Shown here: in pieces, positions 43,450-54,100 of the stretch
How the letters are laid out: the number at the start of each line of letters is the position of its first letter
Position numbering within the stretch: position 1 is the stretch's first letter
Translations under genes and position numbers: made by a program
NCBI GenBank assembly: GCA_035363095.1
Contig: DAOSEK010000002.1
Coordinates: 77,234-141,233, forward strand
Source: DAOSEK01 sp035363095
Lineage (GTDB): Archaea > Nanobdellota > Nanobdellia > Woesearchaeales > UBA119
DNA: 64,000 nucleotides
Reading direction: 5' to 3'
The notes under the pieces: model-generated
Databases searched by the model: none
Seen by the model: the letters and a program-made list of their open reading frames with translations, nothing else
What the model was told of the DNA's origin: nothing

Positions 43450-44121
43450 TTAATAACCTTTTTTTACATTGTTTTTATTGCCTATCCTCTTTTCATTCTC
43501 AACTATTAATGCATGAAACTCTTGAAATATAATAATATCCCTCTCCAAATTCTTCTCAAAAAAAGCTTTAACATCGTAATAATTGAATTTACCATCAAAA
43601 ATATCTGATCTTGCCAAAAACCTTTTTGTGTAAGCATCAACTACAAAAGTTGGGATTTTATAAGCATATAAAAGCATCGAATCACAAGTTTCAGGACCGA
43701 TCCCTTTCACAGATAAAAGTTCATCGCGATTAGGCGTTTTCCCTTTCAAATCCATAAAAAATTCTGAGAAAATCTTAAGCCTAATTGCCTTTTGATTATA
43801 GTATCCACTTGACCTAATTAATCCTTTAAGTGTACCAAGCTCACAACTAGCAATCCTCTGTGGATTCAAAAAATCATTCTTTTCTAAATTAATCAAGGCT
43901 TTTTCTGTATTTGCCCAAGTTGTATTCTGGGTTAAAATTGCACCAATGCAAATCTCAAATTTTTGTATTTCATTTTTTGGATAGGAATAATCAAGCGGAT
44001 GATATCCTTTCAGATTCCCAGTTTTTGTTGGATTTACTCCGTTAAATTCTAACAATGGCCACCAGCCTTGTGGTCCATATTTATCATATATCTCGTAATA
44101 GACCTTCTTTAGCGAGTTCAT
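43450..44121 (-). CDS. HhH-GPD DNA glycosylase, endonuclease III-related (COG2231/MagIII-like)
   Basis: FEICIGAILTQNTTWANTEKAL is the helix-hairpin segment, LLSVKGIGPETCDSMLLYAY the HhH, and IPTFVVDAYTKRFLAR holds the catalytic Asp. The C-terminal Fe-S cluster cysteines of endonuclease III are absent. This pattern fits the COG2231 group related to MagIII 3-methyladenine glycosylases. ATG 44121 is chosen because an A/T box (~44146-44156, minus strand) lies ~26 nt before it; the longer frame to 44223 would overlap the divergent gene. Confidence 0.88.
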   Translation of the reverse strand: MNSLKKVYYEIYDKYGPQGWWPLLEFNGVNPTKTGNLKGYHPLDYSYPKNEIQKFEICIGAILTQNTTWANTEKALINLEKNDFLNPQRIASCELGTLKGLIRSSGYYNQKAIRLKIFSEFFMDLKGKTPNRDELLSVKGIGPETCDSMLLYAYKIPTFVVDAYTKRFLARSDIFDGKFNYYDVKAFFEKNLERDIIIFQEFHALIVENEKRIGNKNNVKKGY

Positions 44122-44211
44122 TAAAGTGTCAATCACATTGTGTTTTTTTAAAATATTTCCAATTTCCAGACTAAATATCTTTAAAAACAAAAAGAGATTC
44201 CACCAAAGCCT

Positions 44212-44655
44212 ATGCGTAAACAAAAATCAATAATGTTTGTATTTTTAACAAAGCTATACTGGTTTTTTAGTTTCATAGTAATAATCTCGCTTGTTAACTT
44301 ATTATCTCTCTTTATAAAAAACGAAATATTTCAAGAGATTGTTAAATTTACAAACCAAAGCATTCTGATAATCATACTAATGGCAATAATATTTTTTTTA
44401 GGTGAACTCTTCGAGATTTTAAGATTTCCGTTTAATCTTTTATATCCATTATTTAATGCAACTGGTGCAATATTTATGATCTCATTTATCCAAAAAATTC
44501 TTGCATTAATAAGTAATATAGTAAACGAGCCAATGATAGTAATTACTGACAAATTCATCCCTTTTGTAAGCACTATAGTTTTTATTATAGTGATTATCTC
44601 CGGCTACATAGAGATATTTATATCTTTAATAAAAAGAAATCTAGATACTAGATAA
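44212..44655 (+). CDS. hypothetical membrane protein, 147 aa
   Basis: Four hydrophobic helices span residues ~10-33, 48-66, 80-100 and 115-138. I do not recognise a family. The ATG has a TATA-like element (TATCTTTAAAAAC, ~44176-44188) 26 nt upstream. It ends just before the second assembly gap. Confidence 0.7.
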   Translation: MRKQKSIMFVFLTKLYWFFSFIVIISLVNLLSLFIKNEIFQEIVKFTNQSILIIILMAIIFFLGELFEILRFPFNLLYPLFNATGAIFMISFIQKILALISNIVNEPMIVITDKFIPFVSTIVFIIVIISGYIEIFISLIKRNLDTR

Positions 44656-44660
44656 CATAA

Positions 44661-44840
44661 CTTTTCCTCATTCCTNNNNNNNNNNNNNNNNNNNNNNNNN
44701 NNNNNNNNNNNNNNNNNNNNNNNNNNNNNNNNNNNNNNNNNNNNNNNNNNNNNNNNNNNNNNNNNNNNNNNNNNNTTTTCTTATTCCTTTTTCTTATTCC
44801 TTTTTCTTATTCCTTTTTCTTATTCCTTTTTCTTATTCCT
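44661..44840 (+). repeat. 13-bp tandem repeat interrupted by an assembly gap
   Basis: Units of TTTTCTTATTCCT repeat about five times after the gap (44776-44840), and one degenerate unit (TTTTCCTCATTCCT) precedes it (about 44662-44675). The 100 Ns (44676-44775) are a placeholder. This is the same unit length as at the first gap, but a different sequence. Confidence 0.88.
44676..44775. other. assembly gap, 100 N
   Basis: Exactly 100 undetermined bases inside the second 13-bp tandem repeat. Confidence 0.98.
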
Positions 44841-44917
44841 TTTCCTCATTTTTATGCTAACTTTTATTTCTTCAAAAATGCACTGGACAATGCGATACAC
44901 TAAGCAAGAAAAGTTTA

Positions 44918-45120
44918 AATATAACATCTTACCTATTACTCCTGTTGGGGGGTAATCAAACCACGCATTATTTGTTTTGCGCCAGCAATTTATCGGGGGA
45001 TAAAACATTAAAAGCGTAAAAAAGTCTGGATTTTATAGAATTCTTTGTAGCATAGCTAAAGGCTTCTTTGTTAATCTTTCTATATTTAAGTATTATTGCT
45101 CAAATATTTTTATTCTTTTT
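44918..45120 (+). other. possible small RNA or long leader upstream of the giant gene
   Basis: A TATA-like TTTAAATATA (44918-44927) would start a transcript near 44949, right at GGGGTAATC. The first 60 nt carry possible stems (CGCA/TGCG) and no start codon with an open frame of useful length. A T-rich tract at 45100-45120 could end the transcript. It may be a small RNA, or the promoter-distal leader of the giant surface gene. No known RNA family is recognised. Confidence 0.3.
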
Positions 45121-45180
45121 AGCTTTAATAATATCTCAAATCCGAGAATGTTCGAACTAGATATATGAGGGAAATTGAAA

Positions 45181-48100
45181 ATGGAAAAAAATAAAACTGA
45201 ATTTGGAAATTTAAGGTTGTTTGTATTTGCACTACTGGTAATAACAGTTGGTCTTGGACTATCAACAAGTGTCTTTGCATCAGAAGTATGTCAAGAAGAC
45301 ATAATGTGTTATGATGAGAATGAATGTACGTTTGATTCCTGTAATTTCTTGATTCCTGAATTATCTTATGGAGAATGTTCTTATGAGGTTCTTCCTGATG
45401 GAACATCTTGTATGGGTGATGGCACCTGTAATGCGGGCGTATGTATAACACCAATGCATCCATTTGTTTGGACTGATAAAGCAAATTACGAAAGTGATGA
45501 AACAGTTCACATTTATGGTATGCAATTTGATTATGATTCTGTTGATATCAGAATTACAATTCCCTCAAACCCTATTTCTTATGACTGGATTTATGATGTT
45601 ACCGTTTCCTCTCAAAATAATTTCCAAACAGAATACTTACTTATTGATGGAATCGTTGATCACTATAATATAGATGTTTATGAATCAGGAAAGCATGATG
45701 TTATTTTAGCTTCAACTTCTTTTTATGATGATCCTTCAATCAAAACAGCACTATTTTACCTAAATGGAGATTCATATGTAAATCAATTTAATCCCTCTAC
45801 TAATTTCGGCTCTAGTGCTTTTCTGAATGTGAATGATAGAACGTTACGAACACGAAGGGCATATCTAGAGTTTAACCTATCAAATGCCACTTCAGTAATT
45901 CCAGCAGGTGCAACTATTATCGGTGCCAATATGAACCTTAGACTAACACAAACAGTTGCAAATTCAAATACTTTGTTATCTGTTCATAGAATTGCTGGTA
46001 GTTGGAGTGAATCTGGAATAACTTGGTATAACAGACCAACTTATTATTCAGCTAATACTGTCCAACTCACAGTTGATAACACACCAACACCAAGGACTGT
46101 ATCTTTTAATGTAACACCTGATTTTTTATTATTTTATAATGGGACAACAAACAGAGGATGGGTAATTAAGCACGCTTCTGAAGGTGAAAGCAGTTCAAGT
46201 GAAAGAATATTTTGTTCAAAAGAATCTCCTGATATGTGTGCTCCTGTTTTAGAGGTTCAATATCAATTGCCACTTACCTGCACAGATCACTCTAATATAA
46301 CCTCATGTCAAGCAGATTCAAATTGTAAATGGTGTGCTGATTGTAACACATATTTCATTTTTAATGGTCAAAGCCAATGCATAGATATAGATGATACTTG
46401 TTCTTATAATGGCTGTAATATCCAAACCTGTGGTGCACAGTGCGAACAAGATTTGGATTGTGCTGATAAGTGTGTTGGCAATACTTTATACACCTCAGGA
46501 ACCTGTGGACTAACCACATGTGATTGCAGTTACTCTTCAACATTTAACTGTGATAGCTTAGATGGTTACTATAACACAACAGATGTAACCAATCAAAGTT
46601 TCAGTGAATGCCAATGGAGACTAAGAGTAGTCCAAGAACAAAGAGATTATTACTGTACATCTCAAGGATGTGATTATTCATTAACAGGAAATACTCAATA
46701 TGCATATGGTCCACTTACAAACAAAGAAGATGGAACCCAATGCAATGATGGAAATCTTTGCACTGAAGGAGATGTATGCGCTTCTGGAGTTTGCGTAGGT
46801 ACAGCAAAAGATTGTTCAGCAAATGACATAACAGGAATTGCAACCTGCAATAACAATCCAGATAACATACAATACACTTGGGATTATAGAGCTGAGTTTA
46901 CCTCAACATGCAACCCACAAGATGGTGTTTGTAGCCAAGGCGACTCAACAATAAATCATGAATGTAGTATTGATGATTGTGATGCAGAGTGCGAACAAGA
47001 TTCTGATTGCGGATTTCCTAAAATAGAAGATGATTATTGTCTTTATGATGGAGAATGCTCTGGCTGTTTATGCAAATCAGAAAGTGCGTATTGCCCAACT
47101 CCTGGAACAGTAAAAGAGGAAGTATGTTATTTTGGTGAAAGATCATGTACTCAAAATGGTTGTACAATAGAATCATTAGATATGGGTTGCAGGAATTATT
47201 GTAATTCAACAAATGGTCCTAAAGATACAACAGGACCTATAACCTCTAATCTGGTTGTCGTTCCAAATCCCTCATCTTGGATGATAGGTTATGTAAATAT
47301 AACCGCCTTAGAAACAGAGGATTGCACAGATGTGATAGATGCTGAATATTTCTTCGACCCAAATGATTTAGTGGGTTGCAGTGATGTCTTACCCGGAAGT
47401 GGCCAACCACTTCTTGCGTTTGATGGAAGTTATGATTCTACACAAGAAGCAGTTTTCCAAAATTTTGCACCATTAGTGAAGTATTTTGGTGGAATATTCT
47501 ATCCACTTAGCGATGGGGCTCACACATTGTGTGTCAGAGGAAAAAATCAGGATGGATTTTGGGGAGCATGCAAGTGTGTTCCTATAGACATTGATTTAAA
47601 TCCACCTGAATCACATGAAACCTCATTAAACGGTATAATTAACGCTACAGAATTATTAGTCTGCGGAGAAAACCCAACACTAAGACATAAGGCTTGTGAC
47701 ACTGAATCCTTTATCCAGCTTGCAGAATACTTTGTAAGACCTACAAACGATTTTAGTGATGCTGTTAATTGGCAAGGAATATACATGGACCCAGTAGATG
47801 GTTCTTATAATGACAACTTTTGCGAAGAAACAATTGCAATAATAGATATATCAGACCTTCCAGAAGGAACAAATTATGTAAAAGCTCATGCAAAAGATAC
47901 AGTAGAAAACTGGTTTAAGCTAACATCAGTTCCAGCACTATCTTTCATAAAGGATACAACTGCACCTGATACAACTAAAGAACTAATTCCTTATGAGCAA
48001 AGAATTGTTGAGTGTGATTTAGAAGAGTTTGGTGGCTTTGATATAACTAATGGATGTTATTATGTAACTCAAGGCACTCAAATAACCCTTAGCGCAATTG

Positions 48101-51100
48101 ATCCAGACCCTCAAGGTACTAACGAATTTGCTGGAGATGTAAAGATAAAATACATTGTATGGTGGAAATTAGAAGAAGATGATAATTGGGTAAAAGATCA
48201 GGAGGGAGAAAGCAATATTGATACTCCAATTACAATTACTCTTAACAAAGATTCCTATCATATGATAGAATATTGGTCCGTTGATGCTTGCGGAAACGAA
48301 GAGGAACATCACTTTGAATTGGATATTGTTGATACAAAATCACCAATCTCAGAAAAGATTGTTGGTGATCCAAAGGTAGCTGGTGGACAACATGAAATAG
48401 ACACTTTTTATGATGGAGTTGCACCAACTGATGGAGTATATTATGTAACACAGCAAACACCAATAACAATAACATGTACAGATCAAGAGCCTCATCCGGT
48501 AAATGATGTATCTATATATTATAGGTACTACTTATACGGAGAAGAAGTGCCAGAATTTACAAAAGAGGATTCTCAAGTATCATTTACCTATGACGAAGAC
48601 TCTGCACACGTTCTTGAATGGTATTGTGTTGATGCACTTGGAAATGCAGAAAACAAGCGAGTTGAATACGATATCGTAGATACTTTGCATCCACTCTCTT
48701 CAAAAACAGTAGGCGAGCCTAAAGTTCCATGTACAGGTGTTGATTCCTATGAAACAATTACTATATTTGAAGATGATTTTGAAGATTACACCTACACATC
48801 TGGTTTGAATTTATACTCTGAAATGAACGGCAATGGTTGGATTGTTGATGATTATGCTCATCCTTATAATGACGATGATATTTTCTTATTGTCTGCTTTG
48901 TCAAATACTTTTGTAGGTGTACAAGACGATTCCTCAATTATTGCGACATTTGATACAACTGATCTATACGATATAGAACTATCATATGATCGTAAAACCA
49001 GTGGTCTTGAATCTTCAGACAGACTAAGAATCGGTTGGAGAGTTGGAGATTCCGGCGCTTGGACGTCATTAGAAAATGTATCAGTAGTTTCCAGTTGGGA
49101 AAATAAGGTTTGGACACTAACTGGTGCAGAGAATAAACCTCTAATACAGGTTAGATTCTTCTTGGACAATGGAAATAACGATGTAGGACATATTGATAAT
49201 GTCTTAGTCACCGCAAAAAGAGCTATTCAAAGCGAATGCGACTATTACGTAACACAAAACACACCATTCACACTAACTTGCATAGATCAAGACCCACATC
49301 CTGTAAACGATGTAACAATCCACTATAGGCACAAAAGAATAGACCAAACTGATGAATGGAAAGAGTTTAGTGTAAATAGTCCAACTGTCACATTCTCTTA
49401 TCCAGAGGATAGTGAACACATTTTAGAATGGTATTGTGTTGATGCTTTAGGAAACGCAGAACCTGTGCAAACAGAATACGATATTGTTGATACACAAGCT
49501 CCTGAAACTACAAAAACTGTGCTTGGACCACAAATGCCAGGAGAAGGTTTTATACACAAATACATTACCAAAGATAGTACAATTGTATTGAGCTGTTCAG
49601 ACCTCGACCCTCATCCTGTTGGTGGTGAAATACTCTACTGGAGTTTATATTGGAACGAAGAATGCATAGATCCTGATTATGACTGGGGAGAAAGTATAAT
49701 GGAAGGTAGCGAAACTGATGGTTATGTAGAGATTACTGGATTATCTGATTCCTGCCATAAACTAGTTTATTGGTGTGTAGATGCTTTGGGTAACTCTGAA
49801 ACAAAACAGGTTGAAATAGATGCAGTTGATAACCTTGCACCAATATCATCCAAGATTTTAGGTGAGCCTAAAGTAGAAGGAACTCAACATGAAATAGATA
49901 CTTTCTATGATGGAATAAGTCCAACTGATGGAGTATACTATGTAACACAAGAAACACCTATTACTTTGAATTGTGCAGACCCAATGCCTCATCCTGTAAA
50001 TGGAGTAGAAATCTATTACAGAACGTACTTATTTGGCGATTCAAAGCCTGATTTCTCCAAAGAAGAATCAAACACTTATACCTTTAATTACGAAGAAGAT
50101 TCTGCCCATGTGTTAGAATGGTATTGTGTAGATGCGCTTGGAAACGAAGAAGATTTGCATATAGAATATGATATCGTAGATACACTTAAACCAATAACCA
50201 CTAAAACAATAACGGGACCACAAGTTGATGGAATAGGAGATATCAATAAATATATTACATCTGAAAGTGTAATCACACTTGAATGCGAAGATCAAAACCC
50301 TCATCCTGTTGGTGGAGAGACACTCCATTGGAGTTTATACTGGAAGTATGAATGTATGGGAACACCAACAAGAGGAGCAAATGATTGGGAACTTATTGCA
50401 AGTGGAAGCGAAAGTGATGGATTTAAAGACATCACTGATTTAGATGATTCCTGTCATAAACTGACATATTGGTGTGAAGATGCTTTAGGAAATGCAGAAG
50501 AAGTTGAAGAAGGAATTTATGTTGTAGATAATCTTGCACCTATAGCCTCAAAAGAGCTTTCAGGAAACTATATTGCAACTAGTGAGACTTATCCTGCAAG
50601 TGATCAATATCACATTGATGACCAAGCATACTTTGTTAACCAAGATACTTTGATAACACTATCCTGCCAAGATTCTTCACCTCATCCTGTTGGTGGTGAA
50701 AAGATATTCTACAAGATTTACAACGATGGATATTTAATCTCAGATTGGCAAGAATATACCCAGCCTTTCACATATCAAGAAGATACATGGCATGAGCTAT
50801 TCTATTATTGTATTGATGCTTTAGGTAACAAAGGAGATACCCATAGAGAACTAGATATTGTAGATACACTTCACCCAATCTCCTCAAAAACTGTAGGGGA
50901 CCCTAAAGTAGCTTGTGAGGTTCAAACTGAGACAATAACAGAGATATTATTTGAAGATAATTTCTCACAAACACATCCGCTTGATACTGGCTGGATTGGT
51001 GACTATCTAGAATACCCAGATTCACAATCTATTTACAATGACATTGGAACAACATCTGGTGCTTTAGCATACGATGGTTATTCAGCCTTTATAGAAGATG

Positions 51101-54100
51101 ATGCTGCACTTATAAGAACCATAAGTACAAAAGACTATGAAAACATAAAGCTAAGTTATTGCAGGAGAACATATGATACTACAACATCCGATAGATTCAG
51201 AGTAGGATGGATGATTGGTGAATACACAGATACTCCGGGTGAATGGAACGACAATTCAACTAATTGGGACGCATGGAATGAACTTGAATCAATTAGAGAA
51301 CTATGGGATTGTGTATCTTTTACATTACCAAGCTCAGCAGAAAATCAAGAAGCAATATCCATTGCATTCTTCCTTGATAATGGAGAAGGAGACTACGCGT
51401 TACTCGATAATGTGTTATTGACGGGAGACTATCTAATTCCTGGATGTGATTATTACGTAACACAAAACACACCATTCACACTAACTTGCATAGACCAAGA
51501 CCCACACCCTGTAAACGATGTAACAATCCACTATAGGCACAAAAGAATAGACCAAGCCGATGAATGGAAAGAGTTTAGTGTGAATAGTCCAACAGTTACA
51601 TTCTCTTATCCAGAGGATAGTGAACACATTTTAGAATGGTATTGTGTTGATGCTTTAGGAAACACAGAACCCTTGCAAACAGAATACGATATAGTGGATA
51701 CACTTGCACCAATTTCATTCAAAGAAATAGAAGGACCAACATATCATGCATCATCAGAAGATATTGTTAAATTCAATCTAAATTCTGAAGAAGCAAATGT
51801 ATTTTGGCTTCAAGACCACGTATCAGAAATAACAATTTACTCAGATGACCCTTATCCACATCCAGTTGGACTTGACTATGTCCATATAGAACTGTGGTGG
51901 GATTCAGATGGTGATGATGTGATTGACACAATGCTTTGGGAAGTTGATGTAAATCCTGATAGCATGCCATACACATTTACAATAGATGAAGATTGCTTGC
52001 ATCTGATTAAATGGTATGGAGTTGATTTATTAGGGAATACCGAAATTACACGCGAGCAGTATCACAGAGTAGACTCAACACCACCAGAAACGATAAAAAC
52101 AATTGATGGCCCAACATATCAGGCAAGCGATTCAGACATTGAAACATACAATTTAGAAGATCATGAAATTGATAACTTTTATGTTACATCTGAAACGCAA
52201 ATAACATTAACTCCAATAGATAAAGATGAGCCTTGTGCAGTTGGAGTTGATTATTATTACTACGAGATTTGGTGGGATAGTGATTGCGATGGCGTGATAG
52301 ATTATGCCCTTGATAGAGATCAAATCTTTGGTGACACCCCAATAACATTCAACTTTGAAGAAGAATGTCTTCATGAGATAAGATGGGGTTCAGTAGATTT
52401 ATTAGGTAACATCGAAACACAAAAAACCCAAAGACATAAGGTAGATAACACGCCTCCTCATATACTAATACTAAAGCCTGTAAATGGCTGGTATTCAGAC
52501 GGAGAATCAATCCCAGCAGTAGTTGTTGCAAAAGACCTTGTTAACCCACATGGAACCTGCCAAGATCCACTTGCGCAACATGGATGTGCATCAGGAATAG
52601 AAGATGGAAAATTATGCAAGGCTTATCTTGTTGATATATTACCTGAATTCAAAATAGTAGAATTAGAAAGCCATCTATACTATAATGCGCATGCAATGGA
52701 ATGCCAAGGTTATGCAAAACTTGTTGATACTGCAGAACAAATAGAAGACGGAATTGCTTTCTTTGCTGTCTCTGTTGAGGATAATTTAGGAAACGAAGGT
52801 AATAGCATCAAAGAAATACTTCATGCAATCTCAATGAATTGTGGAGAGTCTCCACTACCTGGTTGCGTAGGAGATGTTATACAAGATATAATAACTATTT
52901 GGAACCTTCCAAAGATTGGAATAGATAACCAAGGTCCTGTAGTAACAATAGAAGAGCCTATTGAAGAAGCAGAGCTTTGTGGTTTAAAATCTTATAACCT
53001 CAAAGCAACAGTTAGCGATGGAGAAGAAGGAGATGTCACATCAACAATAACATCAGGCACTCCTTGTTATGTTGAAGTTGATGGCATAGCACTAGGAACA
53101 ATTCCTTTTGATGCAAATACTGGTATTTGTGAAGGGGATGTTACCATCCCTAAGAACCTAGACTCCGAAAAAGAGACCCACACTTTGTCAGTAAAGATAA
53201 CAGATAACTCTGGAAATCTTGGTGTAGGTAGTGTTGAACTAGTAATAGACACCACAGATCCAACTGTGAAAATAACCTCACCTCTTGAAGGCAGTGATGT
53301 ATTTGGGATAGTTGAGATAACATGGGAATCAGATGAACATACAACTGACATGTTATCAATTGATGGAGCATTACCATTTGAAGCAACAAGCCCATACTTA
53401 TGGGATACCACCATTGCTGAAGAAGGTGCACATTTAATTAAGGTTTCATCAACCGATCGTTGCGGATTTATTGCCGATAACACAATCATTTTGCAAGTAG
53501 ACAATACTCCAACTTGTATATCTTTTGTAAGACCAACGCATAACAATTATTACAATGATGACCAAATTGTAGAAGTGATTGGTACGGATAAAACCTCAAA
53601 AGTGTTATTTGATTCAACCTGTTCAGAGATGCCTGATGACTTTGATGGCTCTGATGGATTTGAATCAATGCTATATCTCACAGATGTTGAAGATGGCTTA
53701 TGCACAATAACTGCAACAGCATACGATGAATTAGACCTTGAGATTTGCTCTAAAGAGTTAACACTTTATGTTGATACTATCGGTCCTGAAATGGAATACG
53801 CAGAGATAGTGGATGAAGACTTTGATGGATATGATAACGATGGTATATTATCCCTTGTTTTCCAAGGCAGTGACTTTGGTATAGGTTTAGACCATTATGT
53901 TGTGAGGGTATACAATGGTGATCTTGAGGAATCAAGTGTAGTTCATTCAAAGTTTGCAACGTTCTCAGGGATTCCTGATGGAGAATGGTGTGCAATGGTA
54001 TACGGGGTAGATAAACTAGGTAATAGTGGTGAAGAGATTGATGCAGGATGCATAATCGTTGACACTAAAAAACCTTCAAAGGTAGAAGTTTACTCTGAAG

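Noticed and set aside
44122..44223. N-terminal extension of the endonuclease III relative to 44223.
   Set aside because: It overlaps the start of the divergent membrane protein and crosses the AT box expected for ATG 44121.
53067..53546. Long antisense open frames inside the giant gene and in other genes (for example 27748-28233, 34863-35348).
   Set aside because: They lie opposite clear coding sequence, have no start signals, and follow from codon bias of the sense gene.
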